From: an uncultured Pseudanabaenaceae cyanobacterium
GTDB lineage: Bacteria > Cyanobacteriota > Cyanobacteriia > PCC-9006 > JAAUQQ01
Assembly: GCA_938015405.1 (NCBI GenBank)
Contig: CALLPZ010000290.1
Location: 1-5,225, forward strand
Direction: 5' to 3'
DNA: 5,225 nt
How positions within the stretch are numbered: the first letter of the stretch is position 1; every line of letters begins with the position of its first letter. A program made the position numbers and the translations under genes. Positions 1 to 5,225 of the stretch are shown here, in pieces. The notes beneath the pieces are model-generated. The model was not told the DNA's origin, searched no databases, and saw only the letters and a list, made by a program, of their open reading frames with translations.

Positions 1-18
1 GGCAGAGAAGAGGAAGTA

Positions 19-68
19 CCCCTAAGATGCCCAACGATGGTGCCCTCTGAATTCAGTATTCTTAGGGG
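19..68. repeat. 9-bp inverted repeat with 32-nt loop
   Basis: CCCCTAAGA at 19-27 is perfectly complementary to TCTTAGGGG at 60-68, enclosing 32 bases. On the + strand the right arm is followed by CTTTTGG, so this could be a weak terminator of a gene lying left of the window, or a structured RNA segment. AGAGG at 9-13 could also pair with CCTCT at 44-48 inside the loop, which would make an H-type pseudoknot. The arms are visible in the sequence; the function is not known. Confidence 0.4.
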
Positions 69-122
69 CTTTTGGTGAGGTTGATCACGCTTTGAATAAA
101 GAAAAACTGAAAGTACGTAAGT

Positions 123-138
123 CAGTCTAAGTAGACTG
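123..138. promoter_or_regulatory. 16-bp palindrome, possible operator
   Basis: CAGTCTA (123-129) and TAGACTG (132-138) are exact inverted repeats separated by AG. The two-base centre is too short for a good RNA hairpin, so the symmetry fits a dimeric DNA-binding protein better. It lies 110 bases upstream of the start of the small exported protein. I could not identify convincing -35/-10 boxes around it, and the matching regulator is unknown. Confidence 0.3.
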
Positions 139-237
139 TCCGAGCAAGGGCACGAACTCTGAGCTGATGCTTGGTAGATTGGTGGGCCTAGCTGAGGCGA
201 TAAGCTAAAGATTGCGCTAGAGAAATGCTGTGGCAGT

Positions 238-243
238 GAGGGG
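238..243 (+). promoter_or_regulatory. Ribosome binding site of the small exported protein
   Basis: GAGGGG lies five bases before the ATG at 249 and matches the anti-Shine-Dalgarno sequence well. An in-frame TGA at 237-239 blocks any longer reading frame. The site therefore supports ATG 249 over the second in-frame ATG at 270. Confidence 0.6.
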
Positions 244-248
244 ATTGG

Positions 249-623
249 ATGGCAAGGCGTTTTGAGTGGATGACATGTAGTCATAGCGATCGCGCGTCTG
301 GTCAGTTCTGTCGCCTCTGGGCTGTGGCGATAACTTTGAACCTGTTGGGTTGGAACGGGGGCGTTCTGACGTTTGGAGAAAGTGCCCTGGCCCTGCCACC
401 GCCGGAGGAGGTGCCGGAGGAGGTGTTGCGGGAGGAAGTGATCTTGCAGGGGCGATCGCCCATTGATGGCAGTCCGCTATCGCCAGTGGAGTATGCGGAA
501 CTGGAGGAGGAGTTGGGGGAGTTTCCGGAGGGCTCTGTGGCAGTGAATCCAGAGATCCAGTCGTTGGTGTTTCAGCTCAAGTTGCTGCGGTTGCTGAAGG
601 ATGTGGTGCCGTTTTGGGATTGA
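249..623 (+). CDS. Small exported cyanobacterial protein of unknown function
   Basis: This 124-residue protein has no function I can assign. Residues 1-48 look like a Sec signal peptide: basic residues (R3, R4, R15, R22), a hydrophobic stretch at about 23-42, and an A-L-A cleavage motif ending at A48. The predicted mature part starts LPPPEEVPEEVLREEVI, continues with RSPIDGSPLSPVEYAELE (69-86), and ends in a hydrophobic and basic helix (about 103-120) closing with VPFWD. From memory, proteins with the pattern PPPEE-PEEVLR, then R-SP-DG-PL-EYA, then a C-terminal LRLLK-PF segment form a small unnamed family common in cyanobacteria; this was not tested by search. The acidic middle and absence of transmembrane segments after the signal suggest a periplasmic or thylakoid-lumen protein (inference). 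The start is fixed by a good ribosome binding site and an upstream stop. A terminator follows, so it is probably monocistronic. Confidence 0.82.
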   Translation: MARRFEWMTCSHSDRASGQFCRLWAVAITLNLLGWNGGVLTFGESALALPPPEEVPEEVLREEVILQGRSPIDGSPLSPVEYAELEEELGEFPEGSVAVNPEIQSLVFQLKLLRLLKDVVPFWD

Positions 624-641
624 GCAACGGGCGTTTGTGCC

Positions 642-672
642 AGATGCCCACTTGTGATGGGCAACATCTTTT
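642..672 (+). terminator. Rho-independent terminator of the small exported protein
   Basis: TGCCCA (645-650) and TGGGCA (658-663) form a perfect 6-bp stem with a 7-base loop. An alternative longer fold pairs AGATG (642-646) with CATCT (665-669) across a three-base bulge. A TTTT run at 669-672 follows. It begins 19 bases after the stop codon of the + strand gene, the expected place for its transcript end. Confidence 0.55.
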
Positions 673-678
673 CAGATC

Positions 679-716
679 AAAACAGGGCAGCCCCGCACAG
701 TTGCGAGACCACCCTG
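679..716 (-). terminator. Strong rho-independent terminator after the glutathione peroxidase gene
   Basis: Read on the minus strand, positions 716 to 683 fold into an uninterrupted 15-bp hairpin with a four-base loop ACTG (plus-strand 698-701). The outer arms start CAGGG and end CCCTG and the top is CGCA/TGCG. Four of the 15 pairs are G-U wobbles. TTTT (complement of 679-682) follows at once. Because the wobble pairs become A-C mismatches in plus-strand RNA, the structure works mainly in the minus direction. It lies 38 bases after the peroxidase stop codon. Confidence 0.75.
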
Positions 717-754
717 GGCAAATCTATTCAGGTGAGATTGCGATTAAGCCGTAA

Positions 755-1228
755 TTAAGCAGCCAATGCCTTCTCAATATCCCCAGCCAAGCTCGCATCC
801 ATGGGAGTTACGCCACTCTTATAACGACCAATCACCTCGCCAGTTTTGCTGATCAAGAATTTCTCAAAGTTCCAAGCTACGTCTTCGCCCTGGGTCAACT
901 CAGCGTACAAGGGGTGCTGTTCGCTGCCCTTGGCATGGACCTTGTCAAACAGTTGGAACGTAGTGCTGTAGTTGATATCGCAGAACTCAGCAATCTTCTC
1001 GTTGCTGTCGGGCTCCTGGGCACCGTAGTCATTGCAGGGGAAGGCCAGTAGCTCAAAGCCTTGACCCTGATACTTCTTGTACAGCTCTTCCATACCAGCA
1101 TATTGCTTGGTGTAGCCGCAGTAGGACGCCACGTTGATGATCAACAGCACCTTGCCGCTGTAATCGGAAAAGGTCTTGGCATCTCCGGTGATGGTTTTGA
1201 CGCTGATCTCAGAAATGTTGGGAGCCAT
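755..1228 (-). CDS. Glutathione peroxidase family protein (Cys type, probably thioredoxin-linked)
   Basis: This 157-residue protein is full length for the bacterial/plant-type glutathione peroxidase family, which reduces hydrogen peroxide and organic or lipid hydroperoxides. The family signature NVASYCGYTKQY (32-43) places the peroxidatic residue at C37, a cysteine rather than selenocysteine. The other catalytic-tetrad residues are present: Q71 in FPCNDYGAQEP (63-73) and W119-N120 in WNFEKFL. C83 in the segment FCDINY sits where the resolving cysteine of thioredoxin-dependent members such as yeast Gpx3 lies, so a C37-C83 disulfide recycled by thioredoxin is likely. Cyanobacterial homologues have been described as NADPH-linked rather than glutathione-linked. 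There is no signal peptide, so it is cytoplasmic. The second motif reads FPCNDYGAQEP where many members have FPCNQFGGQEP. The ATG at 1228 is the only reasonable start, since a TAA lies in frame upstream; no clear Shine-Dalgarno is visible. The transporter gene lies 62 bases upstream on the same strand, and a strong terminator follows. Confidence 0.95.
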   Translation of the reverse strand: MAPNISEISVKTITGDAKTFSDYSGKVLLIINVASYCGYTKQYAGMEELYKKYQGQGFELLAFPCNDYGAQEPDSNEKIAEFCDINYSTTFQLFDKVHAKGSEQHPLYAELTQGEDVAWNFEKFLISKTGEVIGRYKSGVTPMDASLAGDIEKALAA

Positions 1229-1290
1229 AGTTGAGTCAAGTGTGAAGCAATGTTACATCTCGATTCTGCCACGGTATGGCAATGCTGGGG
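1229..1290 (-). other. Short gap between transporter and peroxidase genes, possible operon junction
   Basis: The 62 bases between the two minus-strand genes hold a TGCCA/TGGCA stem of 5 bp with a 5-base loop (1267-1281). A GGGG/CCCC mini-stem (1287-1297) spans the transporter stop codon. Neither is followed by a T run in the minus direction, so I see no convincing terminator. TAACAT (complement of 1250-1255) is a possible -10 box for the peroxidase, but it lacks a well-spaced -35. Read-through from the transporter gene therefore remains possible. Confidence 0.35.
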
Positions 1291-2289
1291 CTACCCCTGA
1301 ACTGGAATTGCGCTGGTGGATGAGTCAATCTCGGGGTCCACAGGGAGCACAGCCCGTTTGACCCAAATGCGATCGCAGGTCACCACGAGATCCATGGCCA
1401 TATAGGGCAGATGTTCCTGCAACTGCCCATAGAGCTGAGAGCGTAAAGCATCTGCCTGGGGGGTGCCAAACTGTTCTGCCTGCTCCGGTGTGAGCCGCAG
1501 ATAAATTTGTACATAGGACAATCGCCCAATATTAAGGGGGCGCAGATGGTATTCCTCATGGGGAACGTCTTGCAGGACCTCATCCACCACCGTTTTCAGC
1601 GCTTCCTGGTCCTCCGCTGCTGGGGCACGTCCCGCCAGCTGCATCCAGTTTTGCCAGATGGTTTGTAAGGGAATCGGCAGAATCGCCAGCACCAGCAGAA
1701 TCACAATGATGGGGTCTGCATAGGGAATGAGGTAATCCCAGGGCGATCGCGCCAATAGCAACATCACCCCAAAGGCCACCGCGACGGCCCCACTCACCAA
1801 CCCATCAATCAGCCAGTTCTTGGCATCCAGATCCAGTAATTGAGAATGGCTCTGGCGGGCAAAGCGAGTTTGCATGAGTGCCAACAATCCACAGCCCAAG
1901 GCAGCTAAAGCGGCATACCAAATCGCCACATCGGCTGCCACCACGCGGCCCCCCTGGCGAATGGCTTCTACCGAAGAGAACAAGGCGCAGATGGCCACGA
2001 TGGCAATGACAATGCCCTTTCCCAAGTTGAGCATGGGTTCCAGGGTGACATAGCCAAAGGGATAGTCTTCGTTGCCGGGTTGCTGGATTAAGTGAGACAC
2101 CTGCAGGGTAATCAGGGAGATGACGAGGTGAATGCCTGAAAACAGACTGTCAATGAAAATTGCTTCTGAAAGGGTCAGCAACGCAAAGCCCAATCCCAGG
2201 AGCGTAATTAAGAAGTTACCCAGGAGTGTGAGCCGTAAGGCCTTTTGCTCAAGTGCGTCTTGGCTCTGCTGATCTAAATGCACATCCAT
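1291..2289 (-). CDS. Cation diffusion facilitator (CDF) family transporter, atypical metal site
   Basis: The 332-residue membrane protein belongs to the cation diffusion facilitator family, which exports divalent metals (Zn, Mn, Fe, Co or Cd) against protons in the inner membrane. Numbered from the ATG at 2289, six hydrophobic segments lie at about 19-40, 44-64, 89-106, 118-140, 160-180 and 192-210. They are followed by a cytoplasmic tail of about 120 residues. EDYPFGYVTLEP (74-85) matches the family's Y-P-(Y/F)-G-Y motif between helices 2 and 3. The transport-site positions are D47 in helix 2 (IDSLFSG), S51 four residues later where an Asp is usual, and N158/D162 in helix 5 (DAKNWLID) where His/Asp is usual. 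The substrate cannot be predicted. The reading frame extends upstream to a TTG at 2316 (nine more residues, MAAASHKSK) with GGGA eight bases before it. I prefer the ATG because the added stretch overlaps a repeated intergenic sequence, but the ATG itself has no clear Shine-Dalgarno. The peroxidase gene follows downstream. Confidence 0.9.
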   Translation of the reverse strand: MDVHLDQQSQDALEQKALRLTLLGNFLITLLGLGFALLTLSEAIFIDSLFSGIHLVISLITLQVSHLIQQPGNEDYPFGYVTLEPMLNLGKGIVIAIVAICALFSSVEAIRQGGRVVAADVAIWYAALAALGCGLLALMQTRFARQSHSQLLDLDAKNWLIDGLVSGAVAVAFGVMLLLARSPWDYLIPYADPIIVILLVLAILPIPLQTIWQNWMQLAGRAPAAEDQEALKTVVDEVLQDVPHEEYHLRPLNIGRLSYVQIYLRLTPEQAEQFGTPQADALRSQLYGQLQEHLPYMAMDLVVTCDRIWVKRAVLPVDPEIDSSTSAIPVQG

Positions 2290-2295
2290 TTTTGA

Positions 2296-2311
2296 TTTGT
2301 GGCTTGCCGCC
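2296..2311. repeat. Copy 1 of a 16-nt GGCTTGCCGCC repeat
   Basis: TTTGTGGCTTGCCGCC here matches 15 of 16 bases of the sequence at 2564-2579, in the same orientation 268 bases apart. The core has inverted symmetry (GTGGC-TT-GCCGC, one G-U pair on the plus strand). It overlaps the region between the alternative TTG and ATG starts of the transporter gene. Confidence 0.45.
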
Positions 2312-2371
2312 GCCAAGAGTCTGTTCCCATCTTGCGACTCCTGGGGAGCCTTTTGGACAGAGGCCAGGCCA

Positions 2372-2400
2372 GCTATAGAAAACGCAGCATTGCTTTACAG
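2372..2400 (-). promoter_or_regulatory. Weak candidate promoter for the CDF transporter gene
   Basis: On the minus strand CTGTAA (2400-2395) is followed after 17 bases by TATAGC (2377-2372). The -10 match is four of six bases and the -35 is poor. It lies about 56 bases before the TTG and 83 before the ATG start. It is the best-spaced pair I could find by eye, but it may be chance. Confidence 0.22.
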
Positions 2401-2500
2401 CCTTTTGCTTGTCCCAGAGCGGGTACTGCATTTTGGGGCATCAACTCTCGTATTTAGTTATGGGGCTGGGAAATAGAGCTCTGGGTCGTCGAGGGAAGGA

Positions 2501-2546
2501 CTCTAGGGTTGGCGATCGCCAAATCTGGCTCGGGCACCCTAGGGTG
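2501..2546. repeat. Stem-loop with nested palindromes
   Basis: CTCTAGGGT (2501-2509) pairs with ACCCTAGGG (2536-2544) over nine positions, one of them a G-U pair. The 26-base loop contains the HIP1 palindrome GGCGATCGCC (2511-2520). The right arm is also part of the perfect palindrome CACCCTAGGGTG (2535-2546), so two folds compete. CTAGGGT is also a direct repeat (2503-2509 and 2539-2545). There is no T run, so it does not look like a terminator. It may be a dispersed repeat or a protein-binding site. Confidence 0.45.
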
Positions 2547-2563
2547 TAGAGCTTTCGCTTCAT

Positions 2564-2579
2564 TTTGCGGCTTGCCGCC
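2564..2579. repeat. Copy 2 of a 16-nt GGCTTGCCGCC repeat
   Basis: TTTGCGGCTTGCCGCC differs from the copy at 2296-2311 by a single C/T change. In this copy the inverted arms GCGGC and GCCGC are perfect around TT. The single difference keeps a G-U pair possible in the other copy, so base pairing is preserved on the plus strand. Confidence 0.45.
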
Positions 2580-2718
2580 ATGGAGCTCAGTCGTAAATCG
2601 GAAGGTTGGCAATTCCTGCAGGCGTTTGTGAAGCAATCGCGGAGCAAAACCCCGCAGAAATCGTCTCGGTACCCTACTTCCCTGTGTTCTGTTCGCGTCC
2701 TTGATTCTGGTCAGGCCC

Positions 2719-5225
2719 ATGGCTTTCAGGAAGTATAACGCTGTGCAATTACAACAATCTGCGGCTCAACGGTTTGTCCCCTGGGTGGGGATAGGTCTGC
2801 TGCTGGGGGCTAGCCCTGGCCTCGTATCAGCAGCAGGGGCTCAGCCGATTGTTCCCGCTTTGGATGGCACGGGTTCCGTTGTTTTGCAAACCGGCGATCG
2901 CTTTGATATCGCCGGAGGCGCTGCTTCAGACAATGGCCAGAACCTCTTCCATAGCTTTGAGCGTTTTGGCTTGGATCTAGACCAAACGGCAAACTTTGTG
3001 GCTGCCCCAGAGATTCGCAATATTCTCGGGCGGGTGACGGGGGGCGAGGCGTCTTACATCAATGGCCTCATCCAGGTAGGCAATGGCACAGCGAACTTAG
3101 TGCTGATTAATCCGGCGGGCCTTTTGACCGGAGTCAATAGCCAGATTGAGGTTCCGGGGTCATTTACAGCCACCACGGCGGATTGGCTGGGGTTTGATGG
3201 TCACTGGTTGAATGTTTTGCAAGCAGGAGCCTTTACCCCCCAAGCATCTCCCCTGGGTGGCTTTGGCTTTTCTGCCACTGCGCCGGGTGCCATTGTCAAT
3301 GAAGGCCAGATTCGAGTTGGGGAAGGGGAGAAACTGCGTCTAGTGGGCGGCACCGTTCTCAATACGGGAGACCTGAGCGCACCCCAAGGTGAAATTACGC
3401 TGCTCTCCGTCCTGGGTCAGCAGACGGCAAGTTTTGGAGGCAATGGATCTATCTCACTCGGCACCTCTCTACCGGGTGAAGCGTCTTTGCTCACTATTCC
3501 GCCTTTGCCTGCCCTGTTGGCGGAGCGATTGCCGAATCAGGCGACCCAAATCGCGCTTAATACAGCTGGAGAGGTGCAGTTGCGTGGACAGGTCATTCCT
3601 GTAGAACCGGGGCTGGCGATCGCTGCGGGGCAATTGGATGTGTCTGCGGCGCAAGGGGGAAAGGTTGGAGTTTTAGGCGATCGCGTTGCGCTGCTCTCTG
3701 CCGACATCAATGCCACAGGCGTTCAGGGCGGTGGTGAGGTCAGGATTGGTGGAGATTACCAGGGCAAAGGGTCTGTTCCCAATGCTCAACAAACGGTGGT
3801 GGATACTGACTCTGTTATTGCTGTAGATGCTGCAGCAACAGGTGATGGCGGACGGGCGATCGTTTGGGCTGATGATACGACGCAGTTTGCTGGAACCATC
3901 TCTGCAACTGGGGGAAGCCAGTCTGGAGAGGGTGGCTTTGTTGAGGTGTCTGGAAAACAGCAGTTGGTCTTTCGTGGCCAAGCTGATGTCACGGCTCCCC
4001 AGGGTCTTTCTGGGACGCTGCTGTTAGACCCCACCACGATCACGATTGTTGAGGGAGCTGCCAGCTCAGGCAGCTTAGATGATGAACTTCTCAATGGAAA
4101 TGTCTCCGGTAGCGCTACGCCTCTCACTTTCTCGCTGCCCGCAAACGTTCCAGATACGGGAGCCAATACGATCACGACGGGGCAATTGTTGGCATTAAGG
4201 GACAACAATATTGTCTTGGAAGCAGATGACGGCATCACAATTGCAGACCTCGCGAGTGATTCTCTGAATCTGGGGGCGGAGAATGTCGCAATTACATTCA
4301 ATGCGAATGCGGATGGTGATGCGATCGGTGATTTTGTCATGGATGGGGGTGACTCTCTCACCGCTAACCGAGAGTTGTCTATTTCGGCTGTCAATGTTTC
4401 CTTGGGAAATGTCTCCACCTTCAGTGGTGAACTGTCGATTACGGCTCAAGACCAGTTGACCGCCAATGGCTCATTGAGTGGTCAGCGCGTGCAATTGCTT
4501 TCTACAGCGGGAAGTATCTTCGTCGATACGATTTTTTCTGGAGCGGGCGGTGTTGATATCTCTGCGGCTCAGCAGTTTCAGGCTAGAGGCTCGAGTCTGC
4601 TGGATAGCAGTGGCTTGGGTATCACTCAGACCCTGGCTGATGCACCTGCAATTCAGACGTTCCTGGAGAGTAAAGGAATTACAACTGCCCCTGACGATTC
4701 CGTCTCAGTTGTTTTTGCAACGGATTCCAATAGCAGTGGCACGGGTGACGTGCCTTTCAGCATTCAGGCTCGTCCTAGCAGCGGTAGCTTATCAGCGGGG
4801 GATTTGAATGCCCCGGTGACTATTCGATTTGGAGGAGCGACACGTACCCTGATCGACCAGCAATTCACTATCTTTGGCTCCTTTGGTGATCCAGATACTG
4901 TCGGGCAAATTTTAGTTGAGGGTGGGGATGGGCCATTCTTTTCTGGACCAGCCGTTGCAGGGAGTGTCATTTCTGGATTGGATGACCCCTACGTTTTGAG
5001 TGATGGCATGGGCGGATTCGTGGCTGTGACATCTGCTAATTACTCTCCAGGAGATACCCTGTATCCCAATGTGGTTTATGACACGACATTTCCCTCCGCC
5101 AACTTCCCCGCTGATGGGAATGGTCTGGTGTCTAGCATCATTGTGGGTTTTGGTAGCAATACGGCCTTATACGGTGTTTTGCAAGATCAATCCTTTGATG
5201 CATTACCATCTGGGCCCAGCGGCCC
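2719..5225 (+). CDS. Two-partner-secretion (TpsA) filamentous haemagglutinin-like exoprotein, 5' part
   Basis: The frame is open from the ATG at 2719 to the window edge: 835 residues and no stop. Residues 1-41 resemble a Sec signal peptide, with R18, a hydrophobic core (about 20-36) and cleavage near VSA (38) or AGA (41). Residues 48 to about 165 match the TPS/haemagglutination-activity domain recognised by the outer-membrane TpsB pore: NLFHSFERF (75-83), RNILGRVTGG (100-109), INGLIQ (114-119) and LVLINPAGLLTG (127-138), where NPAG replaces the NPNG of classical members. A beta-helix-like part follows with pieces typical of cyanobacterial members: GDGGRAIVW (375-383), GEGGFVEVSGK (403-413) and SGTLLLDPTTITI (431-443). 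The rest (445-835) is Gly/Ser/Asp/Asn-rich, has no cysteine and very few lysines, and includes an acidic NANADGDAIGD stretch (528-538). The product is likely a secreted or surface adhesin or similar exoprotein; its effector region lies beyond the edge. Upstream, a TGA at 2629 leaves only a TTG (2701) as a less likely earlier start. The gene is divergent from the transporter gene and no TpsB gene is visible. Confidence 0.93.
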   Translation, partial: MAFRKYNAVQLQQSAAQRFVPWVGIGLLLGASPGLVSAAGAQPIVPALDGTGSVVLQTGDRFDIAGGAASDNGQNLFHSFERFGLDLDQTANFVAAPEIRNILGRVTGGEASYINGLIQVGNGTANLVLINPAGLLTGVNSQIEVPGSFTATTADWLGFDGHWLNVLQAGAFTPQASPLGGFGFSATAPGAIVNEGQIRVGEGEKLRLVGGTVLNTGDLSAPQGEITLLSVLGQQTASFGGNGSISLGTSLPGEASLLTIPPLPALLAERLPNQATQIALNTAGEVQLRGQVIPVEPGLAIAAGQLDVSAAQGGKVGVLGDRVALLSADINATGVQGGGEVRIGGDYQGKGSVPNAQQTVVDTDSVIAVDAAATGDGGRAIVWADDTTQFAGTISATGGSQSGEGGFVEVSGKQQLVFRGQADVTAPQGLSGTLLLDPTTITIVEGAASSGSLDDELLNGNVSGSATPLTFSLPANVPDTGANTITTGQLLALRDNNIVLEADDGITIADLASDSLNLGAENVAITFNANADGDAIGDFVMDGGDSLTANRELSISAVNVSLGNVSTFSGELSITAQDQLTANGSLSGQRVQLLSTAGSIFVDTIFSGAGGVDISAAQQFQARGSSLLDSSGLGITQTLADAPAIQTFLESKGITTAPDDSVSVVFATDSNSSGTGDVPFSIQARPSSGSLSAGDLNAPVTIRFGGATRTLIDQQFTIFGSFGDPDTVGQILVEGGDGPFFSGPAVAGSVISGLDDPYVLSDGMGGFVAVTSANYSPGDTLYPNVVYDTTFPSANFPADGNGLVSSIIVGFGSNTALYGVLQDQSFDALPSGPSG

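Larger units (their letters stand above)
2317..2718. other. 400-base divergent intergenic region with palindromes, no supported gene
   Basis: This stretch separates the divergently transcribed transporter and exoprotein genes and should carry both promoters. Reading frames crossing it on the minus strand have no recognisable protein character. It holds AGAGCTCT (2475-2482), a HIP1 palindrome GGCGATCGCC (2511-2520), a perfect 12-bp palindrome CACCCTAGGGTG (2535-2546), a 9-bp stem between 2501-2509 and 2536-2544, and a copy of a short repeat at 2564-2579. No confident promoter for the exoprotein gene was found, and only CAGG lies at a Shine-Dalgarno-like distance before its ATG. Confidence 0.5.

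Noticed and set aside
1112..1120. Possible selenocysteine at the peroxidase active site
   Set aside because: The codon for residue 37 is a cysteine codon (TGC or TGT on the minus strand), not TGA, so the enzyme is the cysteine type.
1250..1282. Promoter for the peroxidase gene (TAACAT with upstream TTGCCA)
   Set aside because: The spacing between the two boxes is 21 bases, too long for a standard promoter, and no better -35 was found.
1241..2637. Shared 11-mer TGTGAAGCAAT at 1241-1251 and 2627-2637
   Set aside because: It is short, has no symmetry and no matching flanks, so it may be coincidence in a 5-kb window.
2441..2720. Two overlapping minus-strand frames of 68 and 88 residues in the intergenic region
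   Set aside because: Their composition is low-complexity and basic with no family resemblance. They overlap each other in different frames and run through palindromes and a repeat, so they are treated as noncoding.
3786..4418. 210-residue open frame on the minus strand
   Set aside because: It lies wholly inside the exoprotein gene, whose plus frame carries clear TPS and beta-helix motifs. The opposite frame is Ser/Pro-rich without any recognisable domain.
2810..4970. Other short frames on either strand inside the exoprotein gene
   Set aside because: All are shadows of the 835-codon plus frame and have no independent start signals or domains.
1..5225. tRNA, rRNA, CRISPR array, insertion sequence or transposase
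   Set aside because: No cloverleaf, rRNA segment, regularly spaced repeats, terminal inverted repeats with a transposase, or transposase motifs were seen on either strand.

Overview
The window looks like chromosomal DNA of a cyanobacterium, probably a filamentous or Leptolyngbya-like type, although the genus cannot be fixed. The evidence is eight copies of the HIP1 octamer GCGATCGC (at 286, 452, 1369, 1743, 2512, 2894, 3616 and 3677) where chance predicts far fewer than one. A small exported protein of a recognisably cyanobacterial type and a cyanobacterial-style two-partner-secretion exoprotein support this.

Layout. Positions 1-248 are a leader region without a convincing gene. It holds a 9-bp inverted repeat with a long loop (19-68) and a 16-bp palindrome (123-138). 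A 124-aa exported protein of unknown function follows on + (249-623). Two opposed intrinsic terminators (642-672 on +, 679-716 on -) separate it from two minus-strand genes: a non-selenium glutathione peroxidase (755-1228) and, 62 bases upstream of it, a cation diffusion facilitator (CDF) family membrane transporter (1291-2289, or 2316 if a TTG start is used). From about 2317 to 2718 lies a 400-base divergent intergenic region with several palindromes and a 16-nt sequence that also occurs, with one mismatch, at the 5' end of the transporter gene. From 2719 to the right edge a very long reading frame on + encodes the first 835 residues of a two-partner-secretion (TpsA, filamentous-haemagglutinin-like) exoprotein. 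It runs off the window without a stop and is the largest gene here.

How the parts relate. The peroxidase and transporter may be co-transcribed: same strand, short gap, no strong terminator between them, and a strong terminator only after the peroxidase. A link between peroxide defence and metal export is plausible but is inference. The exoprotein is transcribed divergently and needs an outer-membrane TpsB partner, which is not visible here. No complete new system is evident. The most unusual points are the non-canonical metal-site residues in the CDF protein, the structured and repeated intergenic DNA at 2295-2580, and the paired terminators.
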